Source: Azospirillum sp. TSA2s
Lineage (GTDB): Bacteria; Pseudomonadota; Alphaproteobacteria; Azospirillales; Azospirillaceae
Direction: 5' to 3'
Assembly (NCBI RefSeq): GCF_004923315.1
Contig: NZ_CP039650.1
Span: 2,257,501-2,321,500, forward strand
Length of the DNA stretch: 64,000 nucleotides
A program made the translations under genes and the position numbers. Numbering within the stretch: the stretch's first letter is position 1; each line of letters starts with the position of its first letter. The notes under the pieces were generated by a model. The model was not told the DNA's origin. It did not search any database and worked only from the letters and a program-made list of their open reading frames with translations. Below are positions 9,680 through 17,393 of the stretch, one piece after another.

Positions 9680-11761
9680 GTGCGTCCCGCCATCCTGTTT
9701 CCGCTGTTCAAACCGGTCACGGCACTCCCCGGCCTCGGCCCCCGTCTGGGCAAGCTGGTGGAGAAGCTTGCCGGCGCCCACGTCGTCGACCTGCTGTGGC
9801 ATCTGCCCTGCGGCGTCGTCGACCGCCGCTTCTCGCCGAAGATCGCGCAGGCGCCGCACGGGCGCATCGCCACCCTGACCGTGCGCATCGATTCGCACGC
9901 TCCGCCGGTGAACCCGCGCCATCCCTACAAGATCCGCTGCACCGACGAGACCGGCGTGCTGGAGCTGGTCTATTTCCATGTCCGCGGCGACTGGCTGTCG
10001 AAGCAGATCCCGGCCGGCACCACCATGGTGGTCTCCGGCAAGGTGGAGTGGTTCAACGACACCGCCCAAATCACCCATCCCGACGCCGTCGTCCCGGTCG
10101 ATGCCAAGGAAGAGCTGGAACTGGTGGAGCCGGTCTATCCGATGACCGCCGGCCTGCCGGCCAAGACCTTGCGCAAGGCGGTTCGCGCTGCGCTCAACGA
10201 CATTCCGGCGCTCGACGAATGGCAGGACCCGGCGTGGCTCGCCCGCCGGCAATGGCCGAGCTGGGCCGAGGCGCTGAAGCGCGCCCACACGCCGGAAGAC
10301 GAGGGCGACCTCGCCGCCACCGCGCCCATCCGCTGCCGCCTTGCCTATGACGAGCTGTTGGCGAACCAGCTGGCGCTGATGCTGGTGCGGGCGAGCCAGC
10401 GGCGCTTGGCCGGGCGGTCTACCGAGGGTGACGGCAGGCTCCGCCAAGCGGCGCTCGCGGCGCTGCCATTTTCCCTGACCGGTTCGCAGGCGGCGTCTCT
10501 GGAAGACATCTACGCCGACATGGCTGCGGAGCGGCGGATGCTGCGGCTCCTCCAGGGTGACGTCGGCAGCGGCAAGACCGTGGTCGCGCTGATGGCGATG
10601 CTGAACGCGGTGGAGACCGGCGCCCAGGCTGCGCTGATGGCCCCCACCGAGATCCTGGCCCGCCAGCATGCCGAAAGCCTCGCGCCGCTGTGCAAGGCCG
10701 CCGGCGTGGAGATCGGCCTGCTGACCGGCCGCGACAAGGGCAAGGCACGTCAGGCCGTTCTCGACCGGCTGGCGTCGGGCGAGCTGCCGCTGCTGGTCGG
10801 CACCCACGCCCTGTTCCAGGAGGATGTCGCCTTCAAGGATCTGGCGTTGGCGGTGATCGACGAACAGCACCGCTTCGGCGTCCATCAGCGCCTGCAGCTG
10901 TCGGCCAAGGGCCGGGCGGTGGATGTGCTGGTGATGACCGCCACCCCGATTCCGCGCACGTTGACGCTGACCGCCTATGGCGACATGGACGTGTCGCGCC
11001 TGACCGAGAAGCCGGCCGGCCGCAAACCGGTGCAGACCGTCACCATCGCGCTCGACCGGCTGGAGGAGGTGGTCCACGGCATCCAGCGCAAGGTGTCGGA
11101 AGGCGCGCGGGTCTATTGGGTCTGCCCGCTGGTCGACGAATCGGAGCAGAGTGACCTCGCCGCCGCCACCGAGCGCCACGCCTTCCTGCGCGCCACCTTC
11201 GGCGACCGGGTCGGGCTGGTCCATGGCAAGATGCGCGGGCCGGACAAGGACGCGGTGATGGCCGCCTTCGCCGAGGGCAGCCTGGACGTTCTGGTCGCCA
11301 CCACGGTGATCGAGGTCGGCGTCAATGTGCCCGAGGCGACCGTGATGGTGATCGAGCATGCCGAGCGCTTCGGACTCGCCCAGCTCCATCAGTTGCGCGG
11401 CCGGGTCGGGCGCGGCGAGAAGCCGTCGAGCTGCCTGCTGATGTTCGACTCGAACCTGACGGAGACGGCGCGGGCGCGGCTGAAGACCCTGCGCGACACC
11501 GAGGACGGCTTCGTCATCGCCGAGGAGGATCTGCGCCTGCGTGGCGCCGGCGAGGTGCTGGGCACCCGTCAGTCGGGCCTGCCGGGTTTCCGGATGGCCG
11601 ACCTCGCCGTGCATGGCGACCTGCTGGCGGTCGCGCGGGACGATGCCCGGCTGGTGGTGGACCGCGACCCCGACCTCGCCAGCCCGCGCGGGCAGGCGTT
11701 GCGGACCCTGCTCTACCTGTTCGAGCGCGACGCGGCGGCCAAGACCTTGCGGTCGGGGTGA
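9680..11761 (+). CDS. recG: ATP-dependent DNA helicase RecG
   Basis: RecG remodels stalled forks and branches Holliday junctions. From the GTG at 9680 the product is 693 residues, the usual RecG length: an N-terminal helical and OB-fold wedge domain (VTALPGLGPRLGKL near residue 10), Walker A GDVGSGKT at about 293-300, DEQH box at about 394-397, TATPIPRT, and the QLRGRVGRGE motif of the second helicase domain. The open frame extends upstream to 9539 but that part has no RecG-like sequence. Its last 49 bases overlap the convergent DUF502 gene. Confidence 0.95.
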   Translation: MRPAILFPLFKPVTALPGLGPRLGKLVEKLAGAHVVDLLWHLPCGVVDRRFSPKIAQAPHGRIATLTVRIDSHAPPVNPRHPYKIRCTDETGVLELVYFHVRGDWLSKQIPAGTTMVVSGKVEWFNDTAQITHPDAVVPVDAKEELELVEPVYPMTAGLPAKTLRKAVRAALNDIPALDEWQDPAWLARRQWPSWAEALKRAHTPEDEGDLAATAPIRCRLAYDELLANQLALMLVRASQRRLAGRSTEGDGRLRQAALAALPFSLTGSQAASLEDIYADMAAERRMLRLLQGDVGSGKTVVALMAMLNAVETGAQAALMAPTEILARQHAESLAPLCKAAGVEIGLLTGRDKGKARQAVLDRLASGELPLLVGTHALFQEDVAFKDLALAVIDEQHRFGVHQRLQLSAKGRAVDVLVMTATPIPRTLTLTAYGDMDVSRLTEKPAGRKPVQTVTIALDRLEEVVHGIQRKVSEGARVYWVCPLVDESEQSDLAAATERHAFLRATFGDRVGLVHGKMRGPDKDAVMAAFAEGSLDVLVATTVIEVGVNVPEATVMVIEHAERFGLAQLHQLRGRVGRGEKPSSCLLMFDSNLTETARARLKTLRDTEDGFVIAEEDLRLRGAGEVLGTRQSGLPGFRMADLAVHGDLLAVARDDARLVVDRDPDLASPRGQALRTLLYLFERDAAAKTLRSG

Positions 11762-12549
11762 TCGTCGCCGCCTTCCTGGTTGGGGCCATCCTGGTCGGGG
11801 CCGGCCGGCGGCTCCACCAGCGTCGGGCGCCGCTCGGGCGGGACGACGATGCCGCCGGACATCACCAGCTTCAGCCCGTCTTCGACGCTCATGTTCAGCA
11901 CGGTCACCTCGCGTCGCGGCACCATCGCCAGATAGCCGGCGGTGGGCGGCGCGCAGGGGATGAAGACGTTGACGAAATCGTCGGCCACGCCCGACAGCTG
12001 CAATTGCACCTCCGGATGGGCGGCGCCGGTTATGAAGCCCAGCGACCACACGCCGGGGCGCGGATACTGGATCGCTACCACCTCGCGGAAGGCATTGGAT
12101 TTCTTGGCCAGCACCGTCTCGAAGATCTGCTTCACCCCGCCATAGACGGAGCGGACGACCGGCATGCGCCCGACCACCCCCTCGCCGACGCCAAGAACCA
12201 GACGGCCGACATAGCCGGCGGTGAAGGCGCCGATCAGGGTGACGGCGACGATGACCACCAGCACACCGATGCCGGGAATCGAGAAGGGCAGGTAGTTTTC
12301 CGGATTGTAGGTGCTGGGGATCAGCGGCCGGATATAGCCGTCGATCAGCGAGACGAACCACCAGGCGATATAGACGGTGATGGCGATGGGGGCGGTCACC
12401 AGAATGCCGGCCAGGAAATAGGCGCGCAGCCTCCCCATGAACCCGATGCCCTCGCGGCGGTGCCGCGCCGGCTCTGCCGACTGGGCCTTCGTCTGGGCTT
12501 TCACCTGACCCTTGCCGGGGACCTTCGGTTCAGTCTGATCTCCGCTCAC
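11713..12549 (-). CDS. DUF502 membrane protein
   Basis: A 278-residue protein with a basic N-terminal tail, two membrane segments (about residues 43-68 and 90-120) and a conserved soluble domain containing RMPVVRSVYGGVKQIFET and FVNVFIPCAPPTAG, the signature of the DUF502 family. Function is unestablished. The start is a GTG at 12549; the tail before MGRLRAYFLAG is low complexity (repeated KAQ), so a later start is possible. The C-terminal tail, rich in Asp, Pro and Gly, is encoded inside the recG 3' end. Confidence 0.82.
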   Translation of the reverse strand: MSGDQTEPKVPGKGQVKAQTKAQSAEPARHRREGIGFMGRLRAYFLAGILVTAPIAITVYIAWWFVSLIDGYIRPLIPSTYNPENYLPFSIPGIGVLVVIVAVTLIGAFTAGYVGRLVLGVGEGVVGRMPVVRSVYGGVKQIFETVLAKKSNAFREVVAIQYPRPGVWSLGFITGAAHPEVQLQLSGVADDFVNVFIPCAPPTAGYLAMVPRREVTVLNMSVEDGLKLVMSGGIVVPPERRPTLVEPPAGPDQDGPNQEGGDDHPDRKVLAAASRSNR

Positions 12550-12631
12550 GCCCGCCCATCCGCCGATCGTCTGTCCGCGCCATAGTGGGGCAAGCGCGGC
12601 CCTCTCTCAACTGCCGTTTGGCGGTGATGGG

Positions 12632-13033
12632 TCAGCCGACCAGCGATCCGGCGATCACGCACAAGAGGGTGACGGCCCCAGCGATGGCGGCGCCGTCGAC
12701 ATGGTTGGGGAAGGCGCGCCAGAACTCTTCGCGCGACATCGGTTCCGGCGCGTCGAATTCGTCCATCGACAGGCCGGCGGCCATGCCGCCGCAGGTGCGG
12801 TCGGCGATGGCGCCGGACAGATGGGCCATGGCGACGGCCAGATAGCAGAACTTCACGAAATCCAGCAGGAAGCCCAGCGTGCTGTTCGCCTCGCCCAGCG
12901 GGCTGGCGGTGAAGCCGGTTGCAGCGACCGTGCTCGCCATGGCGATGGCCGCGGCGAAGGGGATCAGGGCGACCGCCAGCAGCCGTTGCGAATCGACGCG
13001 GCGGGCGGTGGGCACGGTGAACAGGCTGGTCAT
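12632..13033 (-). CDS. hypothetical membrane protein
   Basis: A 133-residue protein with three hydrophobic stretches (about residues 18-42, 53-78 and 112-132), the last two separated by an acidic segment with MSREEFWRAFPNHVDG. GGAG lies eight bases before the ATG. No family recognised. It precedes the DUF502 gene on the same strand by 82 bases and is divergent from the Crp/Fnr gene. Confidence 0.65.
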   Translation of the reverse strand: MTSLFTVPTARRVDSQRLLAVALIPFAAAIAMASTVAATGFTASPLGEANSTLGFLLDFVKFCYLAVAMAHLSGAIADRTCGGMAAGLSMDEFDAPEPMSREEFWRAFPNHVDGAAIAGAVTLLCVIAGSLVG

Positions 13034-13236
13034 GATCGGCGCTCCGGCAACGATGAACGGGGTGCGGTTGGGGGACGGGTCGGCGAGGCGTCGTTCCCTT
13101 CTGCGCGTTCGGCGTTAACGGAGGGTTGACACCGGCCATTGGTCACAGCGCCTTCCACCTTTGCGCAGGTCACGCTATCCTTTGGCGCAACAAACAGTCC
13201 GGGGCGGCTCCGGAACTTCCCGTGCCGAAGGCTGAA

Positions 13237-13983
13237 ATGACCAGATCCGACAGTCTGCCCGATGCGCTGCCCGACACCCCGGCCGATACTCCGGCCGCCG
13301 GGCTGGACCGCATCGAGTTGCTGCGTCCGCTTTCCGCCGATCAGCGTGCCGCGGTGGCACGCCAATGCCGCTGGCGCCGCTTCGCTCCGGACGAGCAGCT
13401 GATCGACCACTGGGCCGAGACCCGTGACGTCGGGTTCGTGGTGGAGGGGCGGGTGCGGGTGCTCAGCCACTCGGCCGGCGGGCGCGAGATCAGCTTCAGC
13501 GATATCGATGCCGGAGAACAGGTGGGAGAGATGTCGGCGCTGGACGGCCGGCCACGCTCCGCATCGGTGGTGGCGTTGGAGGAGGGGGCACTGATCGCCT
13601 TCCTGCCGGCGAAGCCCTTCCAGACCCTGGTGACCGCCCATCCGGAACTGGCGATGGCGATGATGCTGCGCCTGTGCGACAAGCTGCGTGGCGCCACCGA
13701 CCGCATCATGGAACTGTCGACGCTCGGCGCCAACAACCGGGTGCATGCTGAACTGCTGCGCCTTGCCCGGCGCGCATCGCTGCAGGGCTCGTCCGCGGTT
13801 ATTGCGCCGATCCCCGTCCATTCCGACATTGCCGCACGCGTCAGCACCACCCGCGAGACCGTGGCTCGCGTCTTGAGCGACCTGACTCGCGACGGGATGC
13901 TGGAACGTCGCTCCGACGCGCTGGTGGTGCGCGACCTTCCGCGGCTGGAGTTGCTGGTCGAGGATGTCCGCGGCGGCGCCTGA
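13237..13983 (+). CDS. Crp/Fnr family transcriptional regulator
   Basis: A 248-residue regulator with an N-terminal cyclic-nucleotide-binding-like beta-roll (about residues 30-140, including DIDAGEQVGEMSALDGRPRS) and a C-terminal winged helix whose recognition helix lies in ARVSTTRETVARVLSDL. No cysteine cluster typical of Fnr oxygen sensing is visible in the N terminus, so it is more Crp-like; the ligand cannot be inferred. Reading continues upstream to 13126, but CGAAGG precedes the ATG at 13237 at good spacing. An intrinsic terminator follows. Confidence 0.88.
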   Translation: MTRSDSLPDALPDTPADTPAAGLDRIELLRPLSADQRAAVARQCRWRRFAPDEQLIDHWAETRDVGFVVEGRVRVLSHSAGGREISFSDIDAGEQVGEMSALDGRPRSASVVALEEGALIAFLPAKPFQTLVTAHPELAMAMMLRLCDKLRGATDRIMELSTLGANNRVHAELLRLARRASLQGSSAVIAPIPVHSDIAARVSTTRETVARVLSDLTRDGMLERRSDALVVRDLPRLELLVEDVRGGA

Positions 13984-14012
13984 GGCGGGCCGAAAGCGGA
14001 CCCATAAAAAAG

Positions 14013-14060
14013 AAAAGGCCGCGGCCGCCCGAATGGTTGGGCTGTGCCGCGGTCGCCTTT
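14013..14060 (+). terminator. intrinsic terminator of the Crp/Fnr gene
   Basis: A stem of AAAAGGC plus CGCGGC pairs with GCCGCG and GCCTTT, with a second short GCCC/GGGC helix in the loop. It lies 30 bases after the stop, between convergent genes, and could work in both directions. Confidence 0.6.
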
Positions 14061-14094
14061 CAAACCCTCAGATTTTCTTATTCTTGCGCTGTGA

Positions 14095-14292
14095 TCAGCG
14101 ATGCAGAGACTGGAACAGGATCACCGCCGGGGTGGACTTCACCCATTCCGTCAGGAACGCACCGACCGGACGCAGCAGGATGGCGGCGGGGGTGGCTTCC
14201 AGCCAGTCGGCAACGAAATCGCGGACCGGATGCAGGGTCTGGTTGTCGCCATGGACGCCATGGTCGCCGTGATGAAGGCTGAGGATGCTCAT
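14095..14292 (-). CDS. mini-protein with doubled TPA repeat, copy 1
   Basis: A 65-residue protein of unknown function. After a His-rich N terminus (LHHGDHGVHGDN) it holds two near-repeats of about 21 residues, VRDFVADWLEATPAAILLRP and VGAFLTEWVKSTPAVILFQS, sharing the pattern F-x3-W-x3-TPA-x2-L. CGGAG lies six bases before the ATG. The adjacent upstream gene encodes a paralogue with the same doubled repeat, so both are likely real. The repeats are hydrophobic with a Thr-Pro-Ala turn, compatible with amphipathic or membrane-associated helices. No known family recognised. Confidence 0.7.
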   Translation of the reverse strand: MSILSLHHGDHGVHGDNQTLHPVRDFVADWLEATPAAILLRPVGAFLTEWVKSTPAVILFQSLHR

Positions 14293-14334
14293 GATCGACT
14301 CCGTTGAATTGGTGTTGCGCGGGGTGGCCGGGCG

Positions 14335-14529
14335 TCAGCGCTTCAGCAGGCTCAGGACGAAGCCGGCCGGGGTGGCGGCGGCCCATTCGCGCAGGAAGGC
14401 GCCGATCGGGCCAAGGACCAGATAGGCCGGGGTGGCTTCGAACCAGGCCACCGGGAATTCGGCGACGGCGTGCAGGGCGTCGTTCGAAGTGTGGTTGTCG
14501 GTGCCGGGCTGGAAAGTGGTGGTGGTCAT
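14335..14529 (-). CDS. mini-protein with doubled TPA repeat, copy 2
   Basis: A 64-residue paralogue of the next gene downstream. Its two repeats are VAEFPVAWFEATPAYLVLGP and IGAFLREWAAATPAGFVLSL, again F-x3-W-x3-TPA, and the protein ends in LLKR where copy 1 ends in LHR. An in-frame ATG twelve bases upstream exists, but GGAG between the two ATGs is spaced six bases from the one at 14529, which is therefore preferred. A candidate promoter lies at 14557-14583. The 42-base gap to copy 1 suggests one transcript. Confidence 0.7.
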   Translation of the reverse strand: MTTTTFQPGTDNHTSNDALHAVAEFPVAWFEATPAYLVLGPIGAFLREWAAATPAGFVLSLLKR

Positions 14530-14556
14530 TGTCGTCTCCATCGGGCTGTTGAGGAG

Positions 14557-14583
14557 ACTATATACTGGTATACCCAATGCCAA
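14557..14583 (-). promoter_or_regulatory. candidate promoter for the mini-protein pair
   Basis: On the minus strand, TTGGCA (14583-14578) and TATAGT (14562-14557) each match 5/6 consensus positions with a 15-base spacer. The 8-base palindrome GGTATACC (14567-14574) sits in the spacer and could be an operator. The site is about 28 bases before the ATG. Confidence 0.4.
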
Positions 14584-14789
14584 ATACGCTGCCTTTGCAT
14601 TGCTGGCTGCTGCAAAAATTACAGCTATACAGAGATTTCCTTCAGCCAATGGTCGAATACCAAATCAATCAGCATCACTGATTATTGCCGGTCGCCGGAA
14701 GCGCTCCGATTGTCCGGTGGCGCCGGTGAAATGTTTAGTCGCCCAACCAACGTCTTGACAGCGCCGGTTTGAAAAACGATTTCAGAGAC

Positions 14790-15230
14790 ATGGTTCAATA
14801 CATCGGTCCCGATCCGCTCCGCAGCCTGCACGAGGCCGTGCAAACCCTGCGGCGCGAGCCTTCCTCCGTCCCTGAAGCCTCGCGCACGGCAAAGCTGCTG
14901 GCGCAGGGCCGAGCCCGCATGGCACGGAAGGTGGGGGAGGAGGCGATCGAGGTGGCGATTGAGGCGATGCGCGGCGACCGCGGCGCACTGGTGATGGAGG
15001 CGGCCGACCTCTTGTATAATCTGGTCGTGCTGTTGGCCGACTTCGACATCGCCCCCGACGAGATCCTGGCTGAACTGCGGCGGCGCGAACTGGCTTTCGG
15101 CATCGCGGAAAAGCTTCCAAAATCCGAAGAACCGCCGAACGGTCCTGCAAGTTCCCCGGCCAATGGCTCCGCCGACGGTGTGGCGTCCAATGGCCAGAAG
15201 CCGGGTTCCGCAAAACGCTGCAAACGCTAA
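14790..15230 (+). CDS. phosphoribosyl-ATP pyrophosphohydrolase-like protein (HisE/MazG superfamily)
   Basis: The central part (about residues 35-105) matches HisE: TAKLLAQGRARMARKVGEEA with the metal-binding EExxE, then MEAADLLYNLVVLLADFDI and a final helix ILAELRRRE. HisE performs the second step of histidine synthesis by hydrolysing phosphoribosyl-ATP. A 40-residue tail rich in Pro, Ser and Asn follows, unusual for HisE. No his gene lies nearby, so this may be a second copy or a related house-cleaning pyrophosphatase. Start chosen at the ATG at 14790; a TTG at 14769 is also in frame and neither has a clear ribosome binding site. The stop overlaps the convergent kinase gene by four bases. 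Confidence 0.72.
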   Translation: MVQYIGPDPLRSLHEAVQTLRREPSSVPEASRTAKLLAQGRARMARKVGEEAIEVAIEAMRGDRGALVMEAADLLYNLVVLLADFDIAPDEILAELRRRELAFGIAEKLPKSEEPPNGPASSPANGSADGVASNGQKPGSAKRCKR

Positions 15231-16993
15231 ACGGCGTCGCTCTCCTGGGGGAAGACCAGATCGAACCGTGTGCCGGCTCCCCTGGTGAAATGATACTCGC
15301 CGCGTATTTGCCGGGCGAAGGCCCGGATCAGGTCCATGCCCATCGACCGCCGTCCGGGGGTGGAGGGATCCTCCGGCTCCGGGGCGCCGGTGCCGTCGTC
15401 CTGGATCGTCAGATGCAGCGATCCGTTCTCGGCCGTCACCACGATGTCGATGGTGCCGGTACAGCGGCCGGTGAAGGCGTGCTTGAAGGCGTTCGACACC
15501 ACTTCATTCAGGATCAGGGCGAAGGGCACCACCCGGTTGAGGTCGAGGCTGAGCGGTTCCACCCGATGCCTGATGGTGATGGTCCTGCCCGGGCGGCTGT
15601 GGAAGCTGTTCAAATGGCCGGCCAGCGCTTCGATGAAGCTGTCGAGCGCGACCGCCGATACGCCGGTGGCGCGGTAGATCTGCTCGTGGATCAGTCCCAT
15701 CGTGTTGATGCGGGTCAGCGCCTCGCTGAAGGGCGCCTCCAGTTCCGGCGCGCGCTGCGCCTGAAGTTCCAGCAGACTGAGGATCACCTGCAGATTGTTC
15801 TTCACCCGGTGATGGATGTCGCGCAGCAACACCTCCTTGTCGGCCAAGGCCTGGTCGAGGTGCCGGGTGCGTTCTGTGATCCGGTCCTCCAGCGCCTCGT
15901 TTGAGCGGCGCAATGCCTCCTGCGCCTCGGCGGCCTGACGCGAGCGGTGCAGCGCGATGCCGCCCAGCAGGACAAGCAATCCCAGTGCCGGGGTCGAGAA
16001 CAGTGCGTAAGGCATCACCCGGTCGCGCCAAGCCCTTTCGATGGAGCCGACGTCGGTGCCGTAGACCACATAGATCGGCAGGTCGGGTACCTTGCGGCGG
16101 GCCATCAGCCGCTCGACCCCGTCGGAGGGCGTCACCGCGCGGAAAACGCCGTTCCTGTCGGGGATCGAGATCAGTTCCGGCAAGCGCCCGATGTCGGTGC
16201 GGTCGGCTGAGGCGTTCTGCGGGGTACGGACCAGCACCTCGCCATCTTCGCGCATCAGCAGGATGACGTCGCTCGACCCTCGCAGGACCGAACGGTAGAA
16301 GTCGGCGAAATAGCTGGGCAGGAGTGAGATCTGCGCCACCCCCTGGAACTGGTGGTTCGACAGTTCCATCCGGCGGCTGAGGGTGAAGAAAATCTCGGAG
16401 TTGATCTTGCCCGTCAGCCGCGGGCCGATGTGGATGGCGCTGCCGGGGTTCAGAAGAGCGCGGAAATATTCGCGGTCGCTCGCGTTCAGCGGGCGCATCG
16501 GCCATTCGAAGCTGCTGACGCGGACGCGTCCGCTCTCGTCGGTGATCCAATAGGACTGCACCTCCGGCGTCTGGGCCGCCATGGCTTTCAGGCGTTCGTG
16601 CAGCAGGGGAGAACTGTCGATCCGGTCCCATCCCAGGTCATCGACCATCCATTCCATGTGCGACAGGGTGGCGGCATGGATGCCGAGCGTCTTGGCTGCA
16701 TGCTCCTCCAGTACGCGCGCGATCGCGGCGCTGCGGGTCTCCGCCTCGTCGATCACCTGGCTGCGGTATTGATAGGCCGCAAACACCAGCAGGGCGGCCG
16801 TAAGGGCGAGGGCCACCGCCAGCAGCGCCAGAATTGCCGGTGAAGCGGCCTTGCGTCCACCGCGGATGGTGCCCGGGGGTCCTGCGGCATGTGCATCCTG
16901 TTCGAAGCCGGCAGGGGTCATCGGGGGGAGGTCGTCCGTTTGCGGAGGGGTATGGCAGGGCTCAAGAATAGCGCAAAGGTCAACGCCCGTCAC
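15227..16993 (-). CDS. membrane sensor histidine kinase, HisKA_2/HWE type
   Basis: A 588-residue kinase: a hydrophobic helix (about residues 52-73), an extracytoplasmic Cache-like sensor (about 75-325, with LNASDREYFRALLNPGSAIH), a second membrane helix (about 328-348), a short coiled linker, then the phosphoacceptor DIHHRVKNNLQVILSLLELQ near residue 392 and a C-terminal ATPase domain (NEVVSNAFKHAF, DDGTG, GMDLI). Such kinases signal through unlinked response regulators and often sense small organic ligands. The listed GTG start is weakly supported; an ATG at 16921 (MTPAGFEQD) would also keep all domains. Confidence 0.85.
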   Translation of the reverse strand: MTGVDLCAILEPCHTPPQTDDLPPMTPAGFEQDAHAAGPPGTIRGGRKAASPAILALLAVALALTAALLVFAAYQYRSQVIDEAETRSAAIARVLEEHAAKTLGIHAATLSHMEWMVDDLGWDRIDSSPLLHERLKAMAAQTPEVQSYWITDESGRVRVSSFEWPMRPLNASDREYFRALLNPGSAIHIGPRLTGKINSEIFFTLSRRMELSNHQFQGVAQISLLPSYFADFYRSVLRGSSDVILLMREDGEVLVRTPQNASADRTDIGRLPELISIPDRNGVFRAVTPSDGVERLMARRKVPDLPIYVVYGTDVGSIERAWRDRVMPYALFSTPALGLLVLLGGIALHRSRQAAEAQEALRRSNEALEDRITERTRHLDQALADKEVLLRDIHHRVKNNLQVILSLLELQAQRAPELEAPFSEALTRINTMGLIHEQIYRATGVSAVALDSFIEALAGHLNSFHSRPGRTITIRHRVEPLSLDLNRVVPFALILNEVVSNAFKHAFTGRCTGTIDIVVTAENGSLHLTIQDDGTGAPEPEDPSTPGRRSMGMDLIRAFARQIRGEYHFTRGAGTRFDLVFPQESDAV

Positions 16994-17393
16994 TCAACAA
17001 CCATGTCGCGATAAAACTGCATACAAATTCTCTGGATGATCGACATCTTCCGTATCGCTTCGATCCTGGGCGTCGATCGACGGCCCGAATTCGATGCCCC
17101 TGAAAATGAGCATCCCGGTGAATCGAAAAGGCGAGAATGCCATGGCGGCACCGGCCGGGCAGGGACGCTGTGGTCGTCGACGTTTTGCACCCTTACTTTC
17201 CGGATACTGCGCTATGCACTGTCGTAATAAATCATTGCACAACATTGGCTCTGCCGTACATGACTCTTCGTTCATATGCGACAAATTGAAACGAATGCTG
17301 GCAATCCGCCTTATCGGTCTTGGAAGCTTCACCGTACGGTGGTTCCATTGCAGCAGGCATAGGCGATCACGCATAGTGTGACGGGGGCGGCGG
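16994..17393. other. intergenic region between two divergent sensor kinases
   Basis: A 400-base divergent control region, less GC-rich than its flanks. A weak plus-strand promoter candidate is TTGCAG (17348-17353) and CATAGT (17372-17377) with an 18-base spacer, ending 17 bases before the hybrid kinase ATG; the imperfect dyad TCAC-N7-GTGA overlaps its -10. Short ORFs here lack ribosome binding sites and recognisable features. Confidence 0.35.

Noticed and set aside
9605-12361. 918-codon open frame on the minus strand opposite recG
   Set aside because: It is the high-GC shadow of recG and DUF502; composition is Arg/Gln/His/Gly-rich, with no domain and no ribosome binding site.
14755-14783. 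TTGACA before the HisE-like gene as a promoter
   Set aside because: The -35 is perfect but no acceptable -10 is found at 15-18 bases, and the distance to the start codon would leave almost no leader.
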